Positions 13,270 to 23,072 of a stretch of DNA of 64,000 nucleotides are shown here, in pieces. A program made the translations under genes and the position numbers. The notes beneath the pieces were generated by a model that was not told the DNA's origin, did not search any database, and saw nothing but the letters and a program-made list of their open reading frames with translations. Each line of letters begins with the position of its first letter. The first letter of the stretch is position 1. Source of the stretch: Kineosporia succinea. Lineage in GTDB: Bacteria > Actinomycetota > Actinomycetes > Actinomycetales > Kineosporiaceae. The DNA lies in assembly GCF_030811555.1 (NCBI RefSeq), contig NZ_JAUSQZ010000001.1:5453241-5517240 (forward strand), given 5' to 3'.

Positions 13270-14534
13270 AGCGTCGCCTGCTGCGCCTCGGCCCAGAACT
13301 GCTCCACGAACTCGTCGTTGCTGATCTTGCCGTAGGCCAGGTCCTCACCCAGGCGCAGCCAGGTCGCCTCAAGACTGCCGAAACCCCGGATCGGCAGGGG
13401 CGTCTCGGCCGTGACCTGGGCCGCCACGGCCTTCTCGTAGGCCGTGGTCAGCTCGTCGGCGCTGCCCTCCTCGGACTCCACGGCCTGGCGCTGGGCCTCG
13501 TTGCTGGGCACACCGCGCGAGTTGCCGAAGATCTTCCCGACCGCCGGATCGGTGACCAGGAAGTCGGTGAGCTTGGCCGCGGCCTCCTTGTGCTCGGAGT
13601 TGTTCGAGACCGACAGCAGCATGGCGGGCTTCCAGAACTGCGCGGTGCCGTTCGCCCCGGCCGGGATGGGCTGCAGCTCGACGTCTTTCAGGTCGACCAG
13701 GTAGCCCGCCACGAAGTTGTCCCAGTTGAGCTCGCTGGCCTGCTCGCCGACCAGGAACGGGCTCTTCGGCTTGAGCTGGGTGGTGCGGGAGGCCGAGGCG
13801 AAGGCCTTGGCGTTGTTCGGGGCGTCGCCCACGGCCAGCCACTGCCGGATGTGGTCCTGGGTGAACGCGATCTTGCCGTCGTCGGTGTACGGGTTCACGC
13901 CCTGCTGCACGAGCCACTGGATGAAGAGCCAGAGCACGCCGCGGTAGTCGCCGCTGCCGACGATCGGCTGCCCGTCCTTCGTCTTCACGCCCGCGGCCTG
14001 CACGTCGAGGATGAACTGGTTGTACTGCTCCCAGGTGTAGTTCTCGGGAAGCGGCTCCACACCGGCCTTCTCGAGCGCGTCCGGGTTCAGGTACAGGGCG
14101 AAGGTGTTGGTGCCGGCCGAGATCCCGAGCAGCTGGTCGTCGACCGTGCCCGCCCTGAGCTGGTTCTCGTCGAACCCGGCGGTGTCGACTTGCCCGTTCA
14201 GGTCGGCCAGGTGCCCGTTCTCGGCGTACTCGCGCAGGTAGGAGAGGTCCATCTGCATGACGTCGGGCAGGGCGCGCCCGGCCGCCTCGGTGGAGCGGGC
14301 CGTCCAGTAGTTCGGGAAGTCGGTGAACGAGGTCTTGACCTTGATGTCGGGGTTGGCCTCCTGGAACAGCTCGACCGCCTGCTGGTACTTCTCGGCCCTC
14401 TCGTCACCACCCCACCAGGTGAAGCTCAGTGTCACCGGGCTGTCCGAGCCGGCGTCGTTCCCGCCGCAGGCGGCGGTCCCGAGCAGCATGGCGGTGGTGG
14501 TGGCCAGCACGGTGATCCTTGTGGTCAGCTTCAT
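13266..14534 (-). CDS. ABC transporter sugar-binding lipoprotein
   Basis: 422-residue extracellular solute-binding protein family 1. The N terminus has a lipoprotein signal (MKLTTRI, hydrophobic segment, lipobox LLGTAAC with Cys at about 23), so it is anchored to the outer face of the membrane. The mature part has typical family motifs such as LSFTWWGG, VTLSF and a C-terminal helical lobe. GGAGG lies just upstream of the ATG. It follows the GH51 gene after a 30-base gap, so arabinose-containing oligosaccharides are the most likely cargo, by context. Confidence 0.9.
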   Translation of the reverse strand: MKLTTRITVLATTTAMLLGTAACGGNDAGSDSPVTLSFTWWGGDERAEKYQQAVELFQEANPDIKVKTSFTDFPNYWTARSTEAAGRALPDVMQMDLSYLREYAENGHLADLNGQVDTAGFDENQLRAGTVDDQLLGISAGTNTFALYLNPDALEKAGVEPLPENYTWEQYNQFILDVQAAGVKTKDGQPIVGSGDYRGVLWLFIQWLVQQGVNPYTDDGKIAFTQDHIRQWLAVGDAPNNAKAFASASRTTQLKPKSPFLVGEQASELNWDNFVAGYLVDLKDVELQPIPAGANGTAQFWKPAMLLSVSNNSEHKEAAAKLTDFLVTDPAVGKIFGNSRGVPSNEAQRQAVESEEGSADELTTAYEKAVAAQVTAETPLPIRGFGSLEATWLRLGEDLAYGKISNDEFVEQFWAEAQQATL

Positions 14535-14564
14535 CGTTGAAACCTCCTGGCAGGGGACGCACGG

Positions 14565-16070
<1,506 letters not shown>

Positions 16071-16089
16071 GAGCGGTCGTGGCTCCTTC

Positions 16090-16103
16090 GTTAATCGATT
16101 AAC
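16090..16103. promoter_or_regulatory. LacI-type operator O1
   Basis: Perfect 14-bp palindrome GTTAATCGATTAAC with the central CG typical of LacI-family sites. It lies in the leader of the GH51 operon, a few bases upstream of its ribosome binding site. A close copy is at 16213-16226. The LacI gene on the other side of the intergenic region is the obvious binder. Confidence 0.75.
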
Positions 16104-16212
16104 AAGGCAGGCGCGGGCCGGGCTCGGGTGCGACGGGTGGGGTGGGGCGTCCGGGCCCGCGCGTCGGCGGGAACGGGTGGCCTGTCGCCGCCGATCGCGT
16201 CCTCGTGATCGT

Positions 16213-16226
16213 GTAAAACGATTAAC
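16213..16226. promoter_or_regulatory. LacI-type operator O2
   Basis: GTAAAACGATTAAC matches O1 at 12 of 14 positions and keeps the central CG. It overlaps the predicted -10 region of the GH51 operon promoter, so binding would block RNA polymerase. The 123-base spacing from O1 would allow looping. Confidence 0.7.
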
Positions 16227-16246
16227 CTCAGCGCGGGCAATGTCAA
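16219..16246 (-). promoter_or_regulatory. Promoter of GH51/ABC operon
   Basis: On the minus strand a perfect TTGACA (16246-16241) is followed after 16 bases by TAATCG (16224-16219). It is about 150 bases upstream of the GH51 start codon and overlapped by operator O2. Confidence 0.55.
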
Positions 16247-16365
16247 GAGAACGATGGTGGTCCCATGACCCTTCGGGCTGGGGCGCCCCCGGCGCCGGCG
16301 GGCGCGCCCGGGCGGTGCCCGAGGGGTTCAGTGGACCGTGCCGACCGATGTGACGAGGTGGAGAC

Positions 16366-17502
16366 GTGGCCGGTGGTTCCGGGACGAGGCGGCAGGGCGA
16401 GGTGGGCGTGAAGCAGGAGGGGCAGGACGCGCAGCCGGTTGGGCGGGCCGGGCGACGGCGGTCGAAACCCGGCGCGGCGGTGACGATCTCCGAGGTGGCG
16501 CGGGCCGCCGGGGTCTCGACGGCCACGGTGTCGAATGCGCTGAACGGCCGGCCGGGCATGGCCGAGGAGACCCGGGCGCGCATCCTGGCGTTCGTCGACG
16601 AGCTCGGCTACCAGATCAACCCCACCGCGCGGAACCTGCGGGCGGGCCGCACCGGCGCGATCGGTCTGCTGGTGCCGGAGCTCGACCGTCCGTACTTCGG
16701 GCAGCTGGCCACCACGCTCGCCGACGGGGTGGAGGCCCGCGGCCGGCACCTGGTGCTGCAGCGTTCGGGCGGGAGCCGGGAGGGGGAGCTGGCCGCCGCG
16801 TCGTACGCCAACCTGCGCATGTACGACGGGGTGATCGTCACCGTGATCGGGCTCGGGCAGGCCGATCTGGAGCGCCTGAACTTCACCACACCGGTGGTAC
16901 TCGTGGGTGAGCGCCCGGTGCCGAGCTCGTTCGACCACGTGACGATCGACAACGTCGGCGGGGCCCGGCGCGCCACCGAGCACCTCCTCGAGCGGGGGGC
17001 CCGGCGGATCGCGGTGCTCGGCGGCACGCTCGACGACACCAGTGCGCACATGACCTCGCTGCGCACCCGTGGCTGGCGGGAGGCCTACCGGGCCCGCGGG
17101 CTCGAGGCGCCCGAGGAACTGGTGCGGCAGCTGCCCGAGATCGACCCGGCCACGGGGTGTTCCGCGGTGAAGGAGCTGGCCGCCGAGCACGAGTTCGACG
17201 CGGTGATCGCGGTGACCGACTTCCTCGCGATGGGGGTGCTGCGCGGACTCGCCGACCTCGGACTGCTTGTGCCGGAGCAGGTTCAGGTGGTGGGATTCGA
17301 CGACAACGACGAGGCGCCGTATCTGGTGCCCTCGCTGACGAGTGTCGGCCCGTCGAAGTCCGACATCGCCTCGACCATTCTCGACCTCCTGGAGAAGCGG
17401 ATGAGAGAGCACGAGGAACGCGTTCCGGCGTCCCGTCGCGGCAGGCCCGTGGAAGCGACCATCGGGACGCACCTTTCGGTCCGGGGGTCGACGCGTGCCT
17501 GA
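16366..17502 (+). CDS. LacI-family transcriptional regulator
   Basis: 378-residue sugar-responsive repressor. After a basic 36-residue tail, the LacI helix-turn-helix is VTISEVARAAGVSTATVSNA (about 37-56) with hinge-helix region near NPTARNLRAGRTGAIGLL; the rest is a periplasmic-binding-protein-like effector domain with the late-family motif VQVVGFDDNDEAPYLVPSLT. It is divergent from the GH51 operon and overlaps the GH35 gene, so it most likely represses both in the absence of an arabinose- or galactose-containing inducer. GTG at 16366 has GAGGTGGAG upstream; a GTG at 16408 preceded by GAGG is an alternative start and would shorten the tail. Confidence 0.9.
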   Translation: MAGGSGTRRQGEVGVKQEGQDAQPVGRAGRRRSKPGAAVTISEVARAAGVSTATVSNALNGRPGMAEETRARILAFVDELGYQINPTARNLRAGRTGAIGLLVPELDRPYFGQLATTLADGVEARGRHLVLQRSGGSREGELAAASYANLRMYDGVIVTVIGLGQADLERLNFTTPVVLVGERPVPSSFDHVTIDNVGGARRATEHLLERGARRIAVLGGTLDDTSAHMTSLRTRGWREAYRARGLEAPEELVRQLPEIDPATGCSAVKELAAEHEFDAVIAVTDFLAMGVLRGLADLGLLVPEQVQVVGFDDNDEAPYLVPSLTSVGPSKSDIASTILDLLEKRMREHEERVPASRRGRPVEATIGTHLSVRGSTRA

Positions 17503-19678
17503 GCTGGTGGTACCCGCGGTGACGGGGGCCGAGAAGGCGCTGCCGATGGGGGACGCGCGGGTCGCCGTCACCTCCCGGCACCTGACCCGTGACGGCGAAC
17601 CGTGGATCCCGGTGTCGGGGGAGCTGCACTACTCCCGCGTGCCGCGCGACCGATGGCGCGAGCGCCTGCTGCTCATGCGGTCGGGCGGCGTCGACGTGGT
17701 GTCGGCCTACGTGATCTGGATCCATCACGAGCCGGAGCGCGGCCAGGCCCGGTTCGACGGTGATCTCGACGTGGCGGCGTTCGTGCGGCTGTGTTCGGAG
17801 CTGGGCCTGGAGGTGGTGCTGCGCCTCGGCCCCTGGGTGCACGGTGAGGTGCGCAACGGCGGGTTCCCCGACTGGGTGCAGGCCGAGCCGGTGCGGCACC
17901 GCACCGACGACCCGGCCTACCTCGACCTGGTCCGGCCCTGGTTCCAGCGGCTGGGTCAGGAGATCTCCGGCGCCGGGGGCCTTCTCGGTCTGCAGCTCGA
18001 GAACGAGCTCTACACCGAGCCCGGTCACCTGCTCACGCTGAAGCGGATGGCGCTCGACGCCGGGATGAGCGCACCGCTGTGGACGGCCACGGCCTGGGGC
18101 GGTGCCGACCTGCCGCCGCGCGAGGTGTTCCCGCTGTGGGCCGGGTACGGCGACGGGTTCTGGGTCGACGCCTCGGCCGGCTGGGAGCCGAACTTCCGCG
18201 CGCACTATTTCTTCTCGCACGAGTGGGACGACCCGGGAGTGGGTGCGGACGTCCGGGGCGGTGCCGCGCAGTCGGCCAGGACGCACGACTTCCCGCCCGC
18301 CACCTGCGAACTCGGCGGCGGTATGGCCACGACCTACCACCGTCGCGTCGTGCCCTCGGCACTCGACGTCGCGGCCGTGGGCAACGCCAAGATCGGCAGC
18401 GGCTCGGTCTGGCAGGGCTACTACATGTACGCGGGCGGCCTGAATCCATGGGCGTCCGGCCCGGTTCAGGAGTCGCACGCCACCGGCTACCCGAACGACC
18501 TGCCGTTCACCGACTACGACTTCCACGCCCCGATCGGTGCCGCCGGGATCCCGGCGGCCAGCCACGCGTCCCTGCGCCGCCAGCACGCCTTTCTCGCCGC
18601 GTTCGGGGCCGGCCTGGCCACCATGCCCTCGACGCTGCCCCCGCAACGGCCTCGGGATCTGGACGACACGACCACCCTGCGCTGGGCCGTCCGCAGCGAC
18701 GGCCGCTCCGGGTTCGTGTTCGTGAACTGGCACCAGCCCCACGTGCCGCTACCGCCGTGCCGTGACGTGCGTCTTCACCTGAGCCTGCCCGAGGGGGAAC
18801 TCGGGATCGGCCCGGTCGACATCCTGGCCGGCACCGTCGCGATCTGGCCCTTCGGCCTCGATCTCGGCGGGGTGACGGTGCACTCGGCCACCGCCTCGGT
18901 GCTCACCCGGCTGCCGGGCCCGGTGCTGGTTCTCGTGGCCGAGTTCGGTATCGATGTCGAACTACGCACCTCGGCGGGGGATTTCCGCTTCGGCTGGCGT
19001 ACCGGCGGAACCGTCGACCTCGACGGCCCGGCCACCGTCGTGGTGCTGGCGGCCGGGGATGCCGACCGGGTGTGGGTCGTCGACGGTCGCGTGCTGCTGT
19101 GCGACCACCCGCTGTGGATGGACGGCGGAGTGGTCACGGTGGAGGCCGACCGCGAGCCGGATCTGAGGGTGCTCGAGGCGGGGACCTGGAAGGTGCTCGA
19201 GGCGCAGCCCGGGGCGGCGGCCGGCCGGGCCGCACCGGTTTCTGTGGTTCGGGAGCGTGAGGCCGGTGACGTGCCGCGCGGATACGGCAGTTTCGACGGC
19301 CGGGCCTCCAGGCCGGATGCCGGTCAGTTCGCCGGGAACGCGTTGGTCCACCGTCTGGGGGATGTCGGGGTGCCGGTCGCCGGAACGCGCCGCCTGCTCG
19401 AGATCGAGTGGGCCGGTGACGTCGCGCACCTGTGCGTCGACGGCTCCTTCGTGGCCGACCGGTTCTGGGACGGCACCCCGTGGATGATCGACCTCGACGC
19501 GATCCCGGGTGCCGAGTCCGGGCGCGTCAGCGTCGAGATCCTGCCCCTGCACCCGGAGGCCGAGGTCTGGCTCGACCGTGAGGCCTTCGCGCGGCGCCGG
19601 GCGGTGCCGGGCCCGCTCGGGAGGGTCGACGCGGCCACGCTGTCACGCGTCACCCGGTGGCGGAGCCCTGCCGCATGA
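17495..19678 (+). CDS. GH35 beta-galactosidase
   Basis: 727-residue glycoside hydrolase family 35 enzyme. The barrel opens with SGELHYSRVPRDRWRERLLL, close to the family's typical SGxxHYxRxP-W. The acid/base Glu is at about 171 in LQLENELY, and the nucleophile is likely Glu at about 272 in CELGGGM. C-terminal beta-sandwich domains follow. No signal peptide, so it probably acts on imported oligosaccharides. GTG at 17495 overlaps the LacI stop by eight bases, which argues for one transcript. With GH51 this suggests use of type I or II arabinogalactan side chains; substrate is an inference. The gene ends 29 bases inside the convergent cutinase-like gene. Confidence 0.88.
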   Translation: MPELVVPAVTGAEKALPMGDARVAVTSRHLTRDGEPWIPVSGELHYSRVPRDRWRERLLLMRSGGVDVVSAYVIWIHHEPERGQARFDGDLDVAAFVRLCSELGLEVVLRLGPWVHGEVRNGGFPDWVQAEPVRHRTDDPAYLDLVRPWFQRLGQEISGAGGLLGLQLENELYTEPGHLLTLKRMALDAGMSAPLWTATAWGGADLPPREVFPLWAGYGDGFWVDASAGWEPNFRAHYFFSHEWDDPGVGADVRGGAAQSARTHDFPPATCELGGGMATTYHRRVVPSALDVAAVGNAKIGSGSVWQGYYMYAGGLNPWASGPVQESHATGYPNDLPFTDYDFHAPIGAAGIPAASHASLRRQHAFLAAFGAGLATMPSTLPPQRPRDLDDTTTLRWAVRSDGRSGFVFVNWHQPHVPLPPCRDVRLHLSLPEGELGIGPVDILAGTVAIWPFGLDLGGVTVHSATASVLTRLPGPVLVLVAEFGIDVELRTSAGDFRFGWRTGGTVDLDGPATVVVLAAGDADRVWVVDGRVLLCDHPLWMDGGVVTVEADREPDLRVLEAGTWKVLEAQPGAAAGRAAPVSVVREREAGDVPRGYGSFDGRASRPDAGQFAGNALVHRLGDVGVPVAGTRRLLEIEWAGDVAHLCVDGSFVADRFWDGTPWMIDLDAIPGAESGRVSVEILPLHPEAEVWLDREAFARRRAVPGPLGRVDAATLSRVTRWRSPAA

Positions 19679-20546
19679 GATCGAGGGCGAAAGACGCGCC
19701 GTCGTCGATCATCCCGTTGCTGAAGTACTCGAGGTGCGGGTCGAACTGCCCACCGCGCTGGCAGACGAAGTCGCGCGCCACGCAGTAGTCGCGCACCCGG
19801 CCGTCGTAGGCGTCGAGAGCCCCGGCGGAGCGCGGGGTCATGAACCCGTCGAGGGTCTGGTCGTAGCTGCCCGCGTTGTACGGCTCACCGCCCACGAACC
19901 GTGGGTCGCCGTAGAGCAGGACGGCCACGACGTTCCGCGAGGCCTGCTCGCTCAGGGCCGCCACCTCCCGCCCGGCGTTGCGTCGCGAAGGGGGCAGCAG
20001 GACGTCACCGGCCACGAGAGCCCCCTGCGAGAAGCCGGAGACGACCGACTTCTGCCCAGGACACGCCTGGGCCGCCGCGTTCAGCTCATCGACCATGAGA
20101 CGCACTCCCTCGTCGGCGCTCTCACCGAAGTAGGAGTCGCCGGGGGTGATGCTGAGCCCGGTCGCGTCGGCGGGATAGGGCACGTCGACGTGCCGCGTGC
20201 GCCCCGGCTCCCCGGCGGCGATGCGGGTGGCGACGGCGCCCAGCAGCGAGTTGCCGTTGAGCGGTTCCCCGGTGCCGCGGGCGCTGATCACCAGGTAGCC
20301 GGTGCACGGGTAGGTCGTGGTGGGTCTTGCGGACGTGGTGGGTCTTGCGGACGTGGTGGGTCTTGCGGACGTGGTGGGTCTTGCGGACGTGGTGGTCGCC
20401 GACGGGGTGGTGGTCGCCGACGATGCGGGCGGGGTGGTGGTCGGTGCCGCCTCGACGCGGGCCGAGGCACCGCTGCCGCAGGCCGCCAGGAGCAGGACGG
20501 CCGGGACGACGCCCAGCCGTCGATGCGTCCGGTGCCGGTCGCTCAT
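19650..20546 (-). CDS. Cutinase-family lipoprotein (serine esterase)
   Basis: 298 residues from the ATG at 20546, which has GAAGGAG about twelve bases upstream; a longer in-frame start at 20678 adds a non-signal extension. The signal VVPAVLLLAAC is a lipobox, so the protein is membrane-anchored. A Thr/Pro/Ser linker with six-residue repeats TSARPT leads to an alpha/beta hydrolase of the cutinase family: oxyanion-side motif ARGTGEP, nucleophile in GFSQGA, and Asp/His in the Cys-flanked C-terminal part (DYCVARDFVC, then FDPHLEY). Cutinases cleave cutin and other esters; the mycobacterial relatives hydrolyse lipids. Its 3' end overlaps the convergent GH35 gene. Confidence 0.85.
   Translation of the reverse strand: MSDRHRTHRRLGVVPAVLLLAACGSGASARVEAAPTTTPPASSATTTPSATTTSARPTTSARPTTSARPTTSARPTTTYPCTGYLVISARGTGEPLNGNSLLGAVATRIAAGEPGRTRHVDVPYPADATGLSITPGDSYFGESADEGVRLMVDELNAAAQACPGQKSVVSGFSQGALVAGDVLLPPSRRNAGREVAALSEQASRNVVAVLLYGDPRFVGGEPYNAGSYDQTLDGFMTPRSAGALDAYDGRVRDYCVARDFVCQRGGQFDPHLEYFSNGMIDDGASFALDLMRQGSATG
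20319..20390 (-). repeat. Four 18-bp tandem repeats in cutinase linker
   Basis: Four identical copies of GGTGGGTCTTGCGGACGT (plus-strand reading) encode the TTSARP units of the linker. Perfect identity suggests recent slippage; copy number change keeps frame and only alters linker length. Confidence 0.9.
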
Positions 20547-20685
20547 CCCCGCGTCTGCTCCTTCACCCGACGGCGTCCCACTGTGACCGTGGACCACCTT
20601 CCGCGGCCACCGGGTGGACGCTACCCGACCCCCGCCGGGAGGCGAGCCGACGGATCCGGCGACCGGAACGTCCACCATGGGGCCT

Positions 20686-21720
20686 CTACGAGTGCGGCCG
20701 GGCCGCCTCGGGAACCCGCAGCGTGACCATCGTGCCGCCGCCCTCGGGGGTGCTCCAGGTGAGGTGGGCGCCCAGCGACTCGGCCCGTTCGCGCATGCCG
20801 ATGCGACCGAACGACGTGCTCGGGGCGTCGCCGGAGGCGGGGTCGGGCAGGCCCCGGCCGTCGTCCCGCACCGTGACCACGAGCTGGGAGCCGTCGTTCG
20901 TCGCGCGGACGGCGATGCGGTGACAGTGCGCGTGCTGCACCGCGTTGCTCAGGGCCTCCTGCACGATGCGGTAGATCGCGACCTGGGTGTCGGGCGGGAG
21001 GCCGGCCGGGAGGCGCTCGACGTCGCAGGCCACCGTCACCTCGCCCTCGGCCCGGTGCGCCAGGTCCTGCACCGCCGCCCGCAGGCCGAGCGTGTCCAGG
21101 GCCAGCGGGCGCATCTGCGTGATCAGGTGCCGCAGCACACCGATCTGCTCGTGAACCATGCCACGGGCGTCCTCGACACCGGCGGCGAGCCTGTCCGGGT
21201 CGTGGGTGCGCGACAGGCTCGCCAGCCACAGTTCCAGGGCCGCCAGGTCTTGCAGTGTCTGGTCGTGGAGCTCCTGGGCCCAGCGGCGGCGCTCGTCCTC
21301 CTGCCCCTGCAACCGGGCCCGCAACTGCTTCATGCGCCGTGCGTGGGCGGCGAGACGCGCTTCCCGCACCGCCAGCGCCGCCGTGATCAGCAGCAGCAGA
21401 GACGGCACCAGGAGCAGGAGCACCACCGGCTGGTCGCGGCCCGTCGCCCGCCACAGGCCGATCACCGCCAGCACCGCCCCCGCGCCGGCCCCGATCAGGA
21501 GGCCTGCGCGCAGCGTCAGGGCGTCGTCGCCGACACCGCGGGCCAGGGGCAGCGCGGCCAGGAACAGGGCCCCGGCGCCCACCCCGACCCACATCACGAG
21601 GTGGGGTTCGGCGTCGGTGAGTTCCATGCCGATGCTGGTCACGGCGAGCGCGACACCCACCAGGGCACAGGCCAGCAGGGGCCGGCCGCCGGGTGCCCGC
21701 ACCGGGGAGAAGGGGTTCAC
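20686..21720 (-). CDS. NarL-type sensor histidine kinase
   Basis: 344-residue membrane kinase. The first 130 residues contain several membrane helices and no clear extracellular sensor. The HisKA_3 dimerisation box with the phosphorylated His reads RRWAQELHDQTLQDLAALEL, and the HATPase_c domain has QEALSNAVQHA (N box) and DDGRGLPDP (G1 box). It overlaps the stop of the response regulator gene upstream by four bases, so the two are made together. Signal unknown. Confidence 0.9.
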   Translation of the reverse strand: MNPFSPVRAPGGRPLLACALVGVALAVTSIGMELTDAEPHLVMWVGVGAGALFLAALPLARGVGDDALTLRAGLLIGAGAGAVLAVIGLWRATGRDQPVVLLLLVPSLLLLITAALAVREARLAAHARRMKQLRARLQGQEDERRRWAQELHDQTLQDLAALELWLASLSRTHDPDRLAAGVEDARGMVHEQIGVLRHLITQMRPLALDTLGLRAAVQDLAHRAEGEVTVACDVERLPAGLPPDTQVAIYRIVQEALSNAVQHAHCHRIAVRATNDGSQLVVTVRDDGRGLPDPASGDAPSTSFGRIGMRERAESLGAHLTWSTPEGGGTMVTLRVPEAARPHS

Positions 21721-22355
21721 CGCTGGTCCAGCAGACCGAACCTGCGGGCCGCGTCCACCAGTTCCGACCGGTGGTGCGCCCCCAGCCTCGCCCGCAACGC
21801 CGCCCGGTGCGCCTCGACCGTGCGCAGACTGATGAACAGCTCGTGCGCGATCTCCGCATTCGTGTGCCCGCGCGCCAGCAACCGCAGCACCTCCCGCTCC
21901 CGTTCGCTCAGCCCGTCCGCCGGTTCCGGCGTGTGCCGCATCAGCTGCGCCCCGAGCTGCGGCTGCAGGTACACGTCACCGGCCATCACGATCTCGATCG
22001 CCCGGATCAGCTCGGCCGCCGCCGCGTCTTTCAGCAGGTAGCCGTGCGCACCCCGGCCCAGCGCCTCGCGGGCGAAGCCGGGATCGTCGTGCATCGTCAG
22101 TACCAGGATGCGCGGCTCCCCGGGCAGGGCGAGCAGGGTGGGCACCGCGTCCAGCCCGTTCTGGCGGCCCAGCGCGATGTCGAGCACGACCAGGTCGGGG
22201 TGGGTGTCCAGCACCGTGCCGGCGACCTTGGCCAGATCCCCGCACTCACCCACCACCAGGCAGCGCGGATCGGCCTCGAGCAGGGCCCGCAGCCCGGTGC
22301 GCACCATGGAGTGGTCGTCGGCCAGGACGATGCGCCACGTGTTCTCGGACTCCAT
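21717..22355 (-). CDS. NarL/FixJ-family response regulator
   Basis: 212 residues from the ATG at 22355. Receiver domain with acidic pair in VLADDHS, phosphoacceptor Asp in LVVLDIALG, and switch residues in LTMHDD and LLKDAAAAEL. The C-terminal LuxR-type helix-turn-helix is LSEREREVLRLLARGHTNAE followed by RTVEAHRAAL. A longer open frame to 22538 runs into the divergent small gene's leader and is not part of the family. Partner of the adjacent histidine kinase. Confidence 0.9.
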   Translation of the reverse strand: MESENTWRIVLADDHSMVRTGLRALLEADPRCLVVGECGDLAKVAGTVLDTHPDLVVLDIALGRQNGLDAVPTLLALPGEPRILVLTMHDDPGFAREALGRGAHGYLLKDAAAAELIRAIEIVMAGDVYLQPQLGAQLMRHTPEPADGLSEREREVLRLLARGHTNAEIAHELFISLRTVEAHRAALRARLGAHHRSELVDAARRFGLLDQR

Positions 22356-22536
22356 CCGGCCAGCGTATGACGAGGTGTGCGGCAAACCCGCAACACCGTG
22401 CGGTTCAACGACGAGGGCAGGATCACCGCAGCGGCGCATGATCGGAGTCGTCTCCGCACGTGAGTCCCAGGAGACGAGGCACCGACCGCACAACGGGGTA
22501 CGGGTACGGGACTCCCCGGCACCGGAGGGAATCACC

Positions 22537-22935
22537 ATGACGCACCGTCACCAGCCCGCAGCCACGACGCACACCGTCGAACTCGACCAGGTCCTCGTGA
22601 TCGAGAGCCGCCTGGGCACGCACGCACCGGTCACCGCCGCCGCACTCGGCCTGGACGGCCTGCCCGCCATCCCGCCCTCGGCCTTCTCGATCCCTCTCTT
22701 CGAGACCCGCACCCCCTCGGCCGGGACGCTCGGGCCGCGCGCCGTGCTGCGTCACGTCAAGGCCCAGGGTTCGCCCGAGTACCCCTACGTTCTGGGGCAG
22801 TTCGAGGATCCGGTGAACGGCGGCGCCCGGGTGGTGGAGCTGCACTCGCAGGCCCTGCACCGGCTCTGCGTGGCGATGGGCCTGAGCCAGTGCTGGGGGA
22901 CGGACGCGGTGCTCACCGGGAGCAGCATCCGCTGA
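22537..22935 (+). CDS. Conserved-looking small protein of unknown function
   Basis: 132 residues with a good ribosome binding site (GGAGG, eight bases before ATG). No signal peptide, helices or motif that I recognise; the middle is Pro-rich and the C-terminal half is soluble alpha/beta-like. It is divergent from the response regulator and may be its target, but that is only position. The frame is open upstream to 22108 but that part is antisense of the regulator. Confidence 0.55.
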   Translation: MTHRHQPAATTHTVELDQVLVIESRLGTHAPVTAAALGLDGLPAIPPSAFSIPLFETRTPSAGTLGPRAVLRHVKAQGSPEYPYVLGQFEDPVNGGARVVELHSQALHRLCVAMGLSQCWGTDAVLTGSSIR

Positions 22936-23072
22936 GAGGACACGCTCTCACCCACGACGGCAACCCCTTGAGACTTCTCTCTCGACAGGCGTTTTCTGCT
23001 CGGCCCGCGGCTATTCTGTCTCCGCCGCGGGCCGATCGGAGTCTGCGGATCGTCTCGTTCGAGGATGACGCC

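Noticed and set aside
20319-20390. Tandem repeats as a CRISPR-like array
   Set aside because: Units abut without spacers and lie in frame within a coding linker.
22933-22950. Inverted repeat TGAGAG-GACACG-CTCTCA before the HelD-like gene as a rifamycin-response element
   Set aside because: Too short and not like the known rifamycin-associated palindromes; at most a weak terminator of the small upstream gene.
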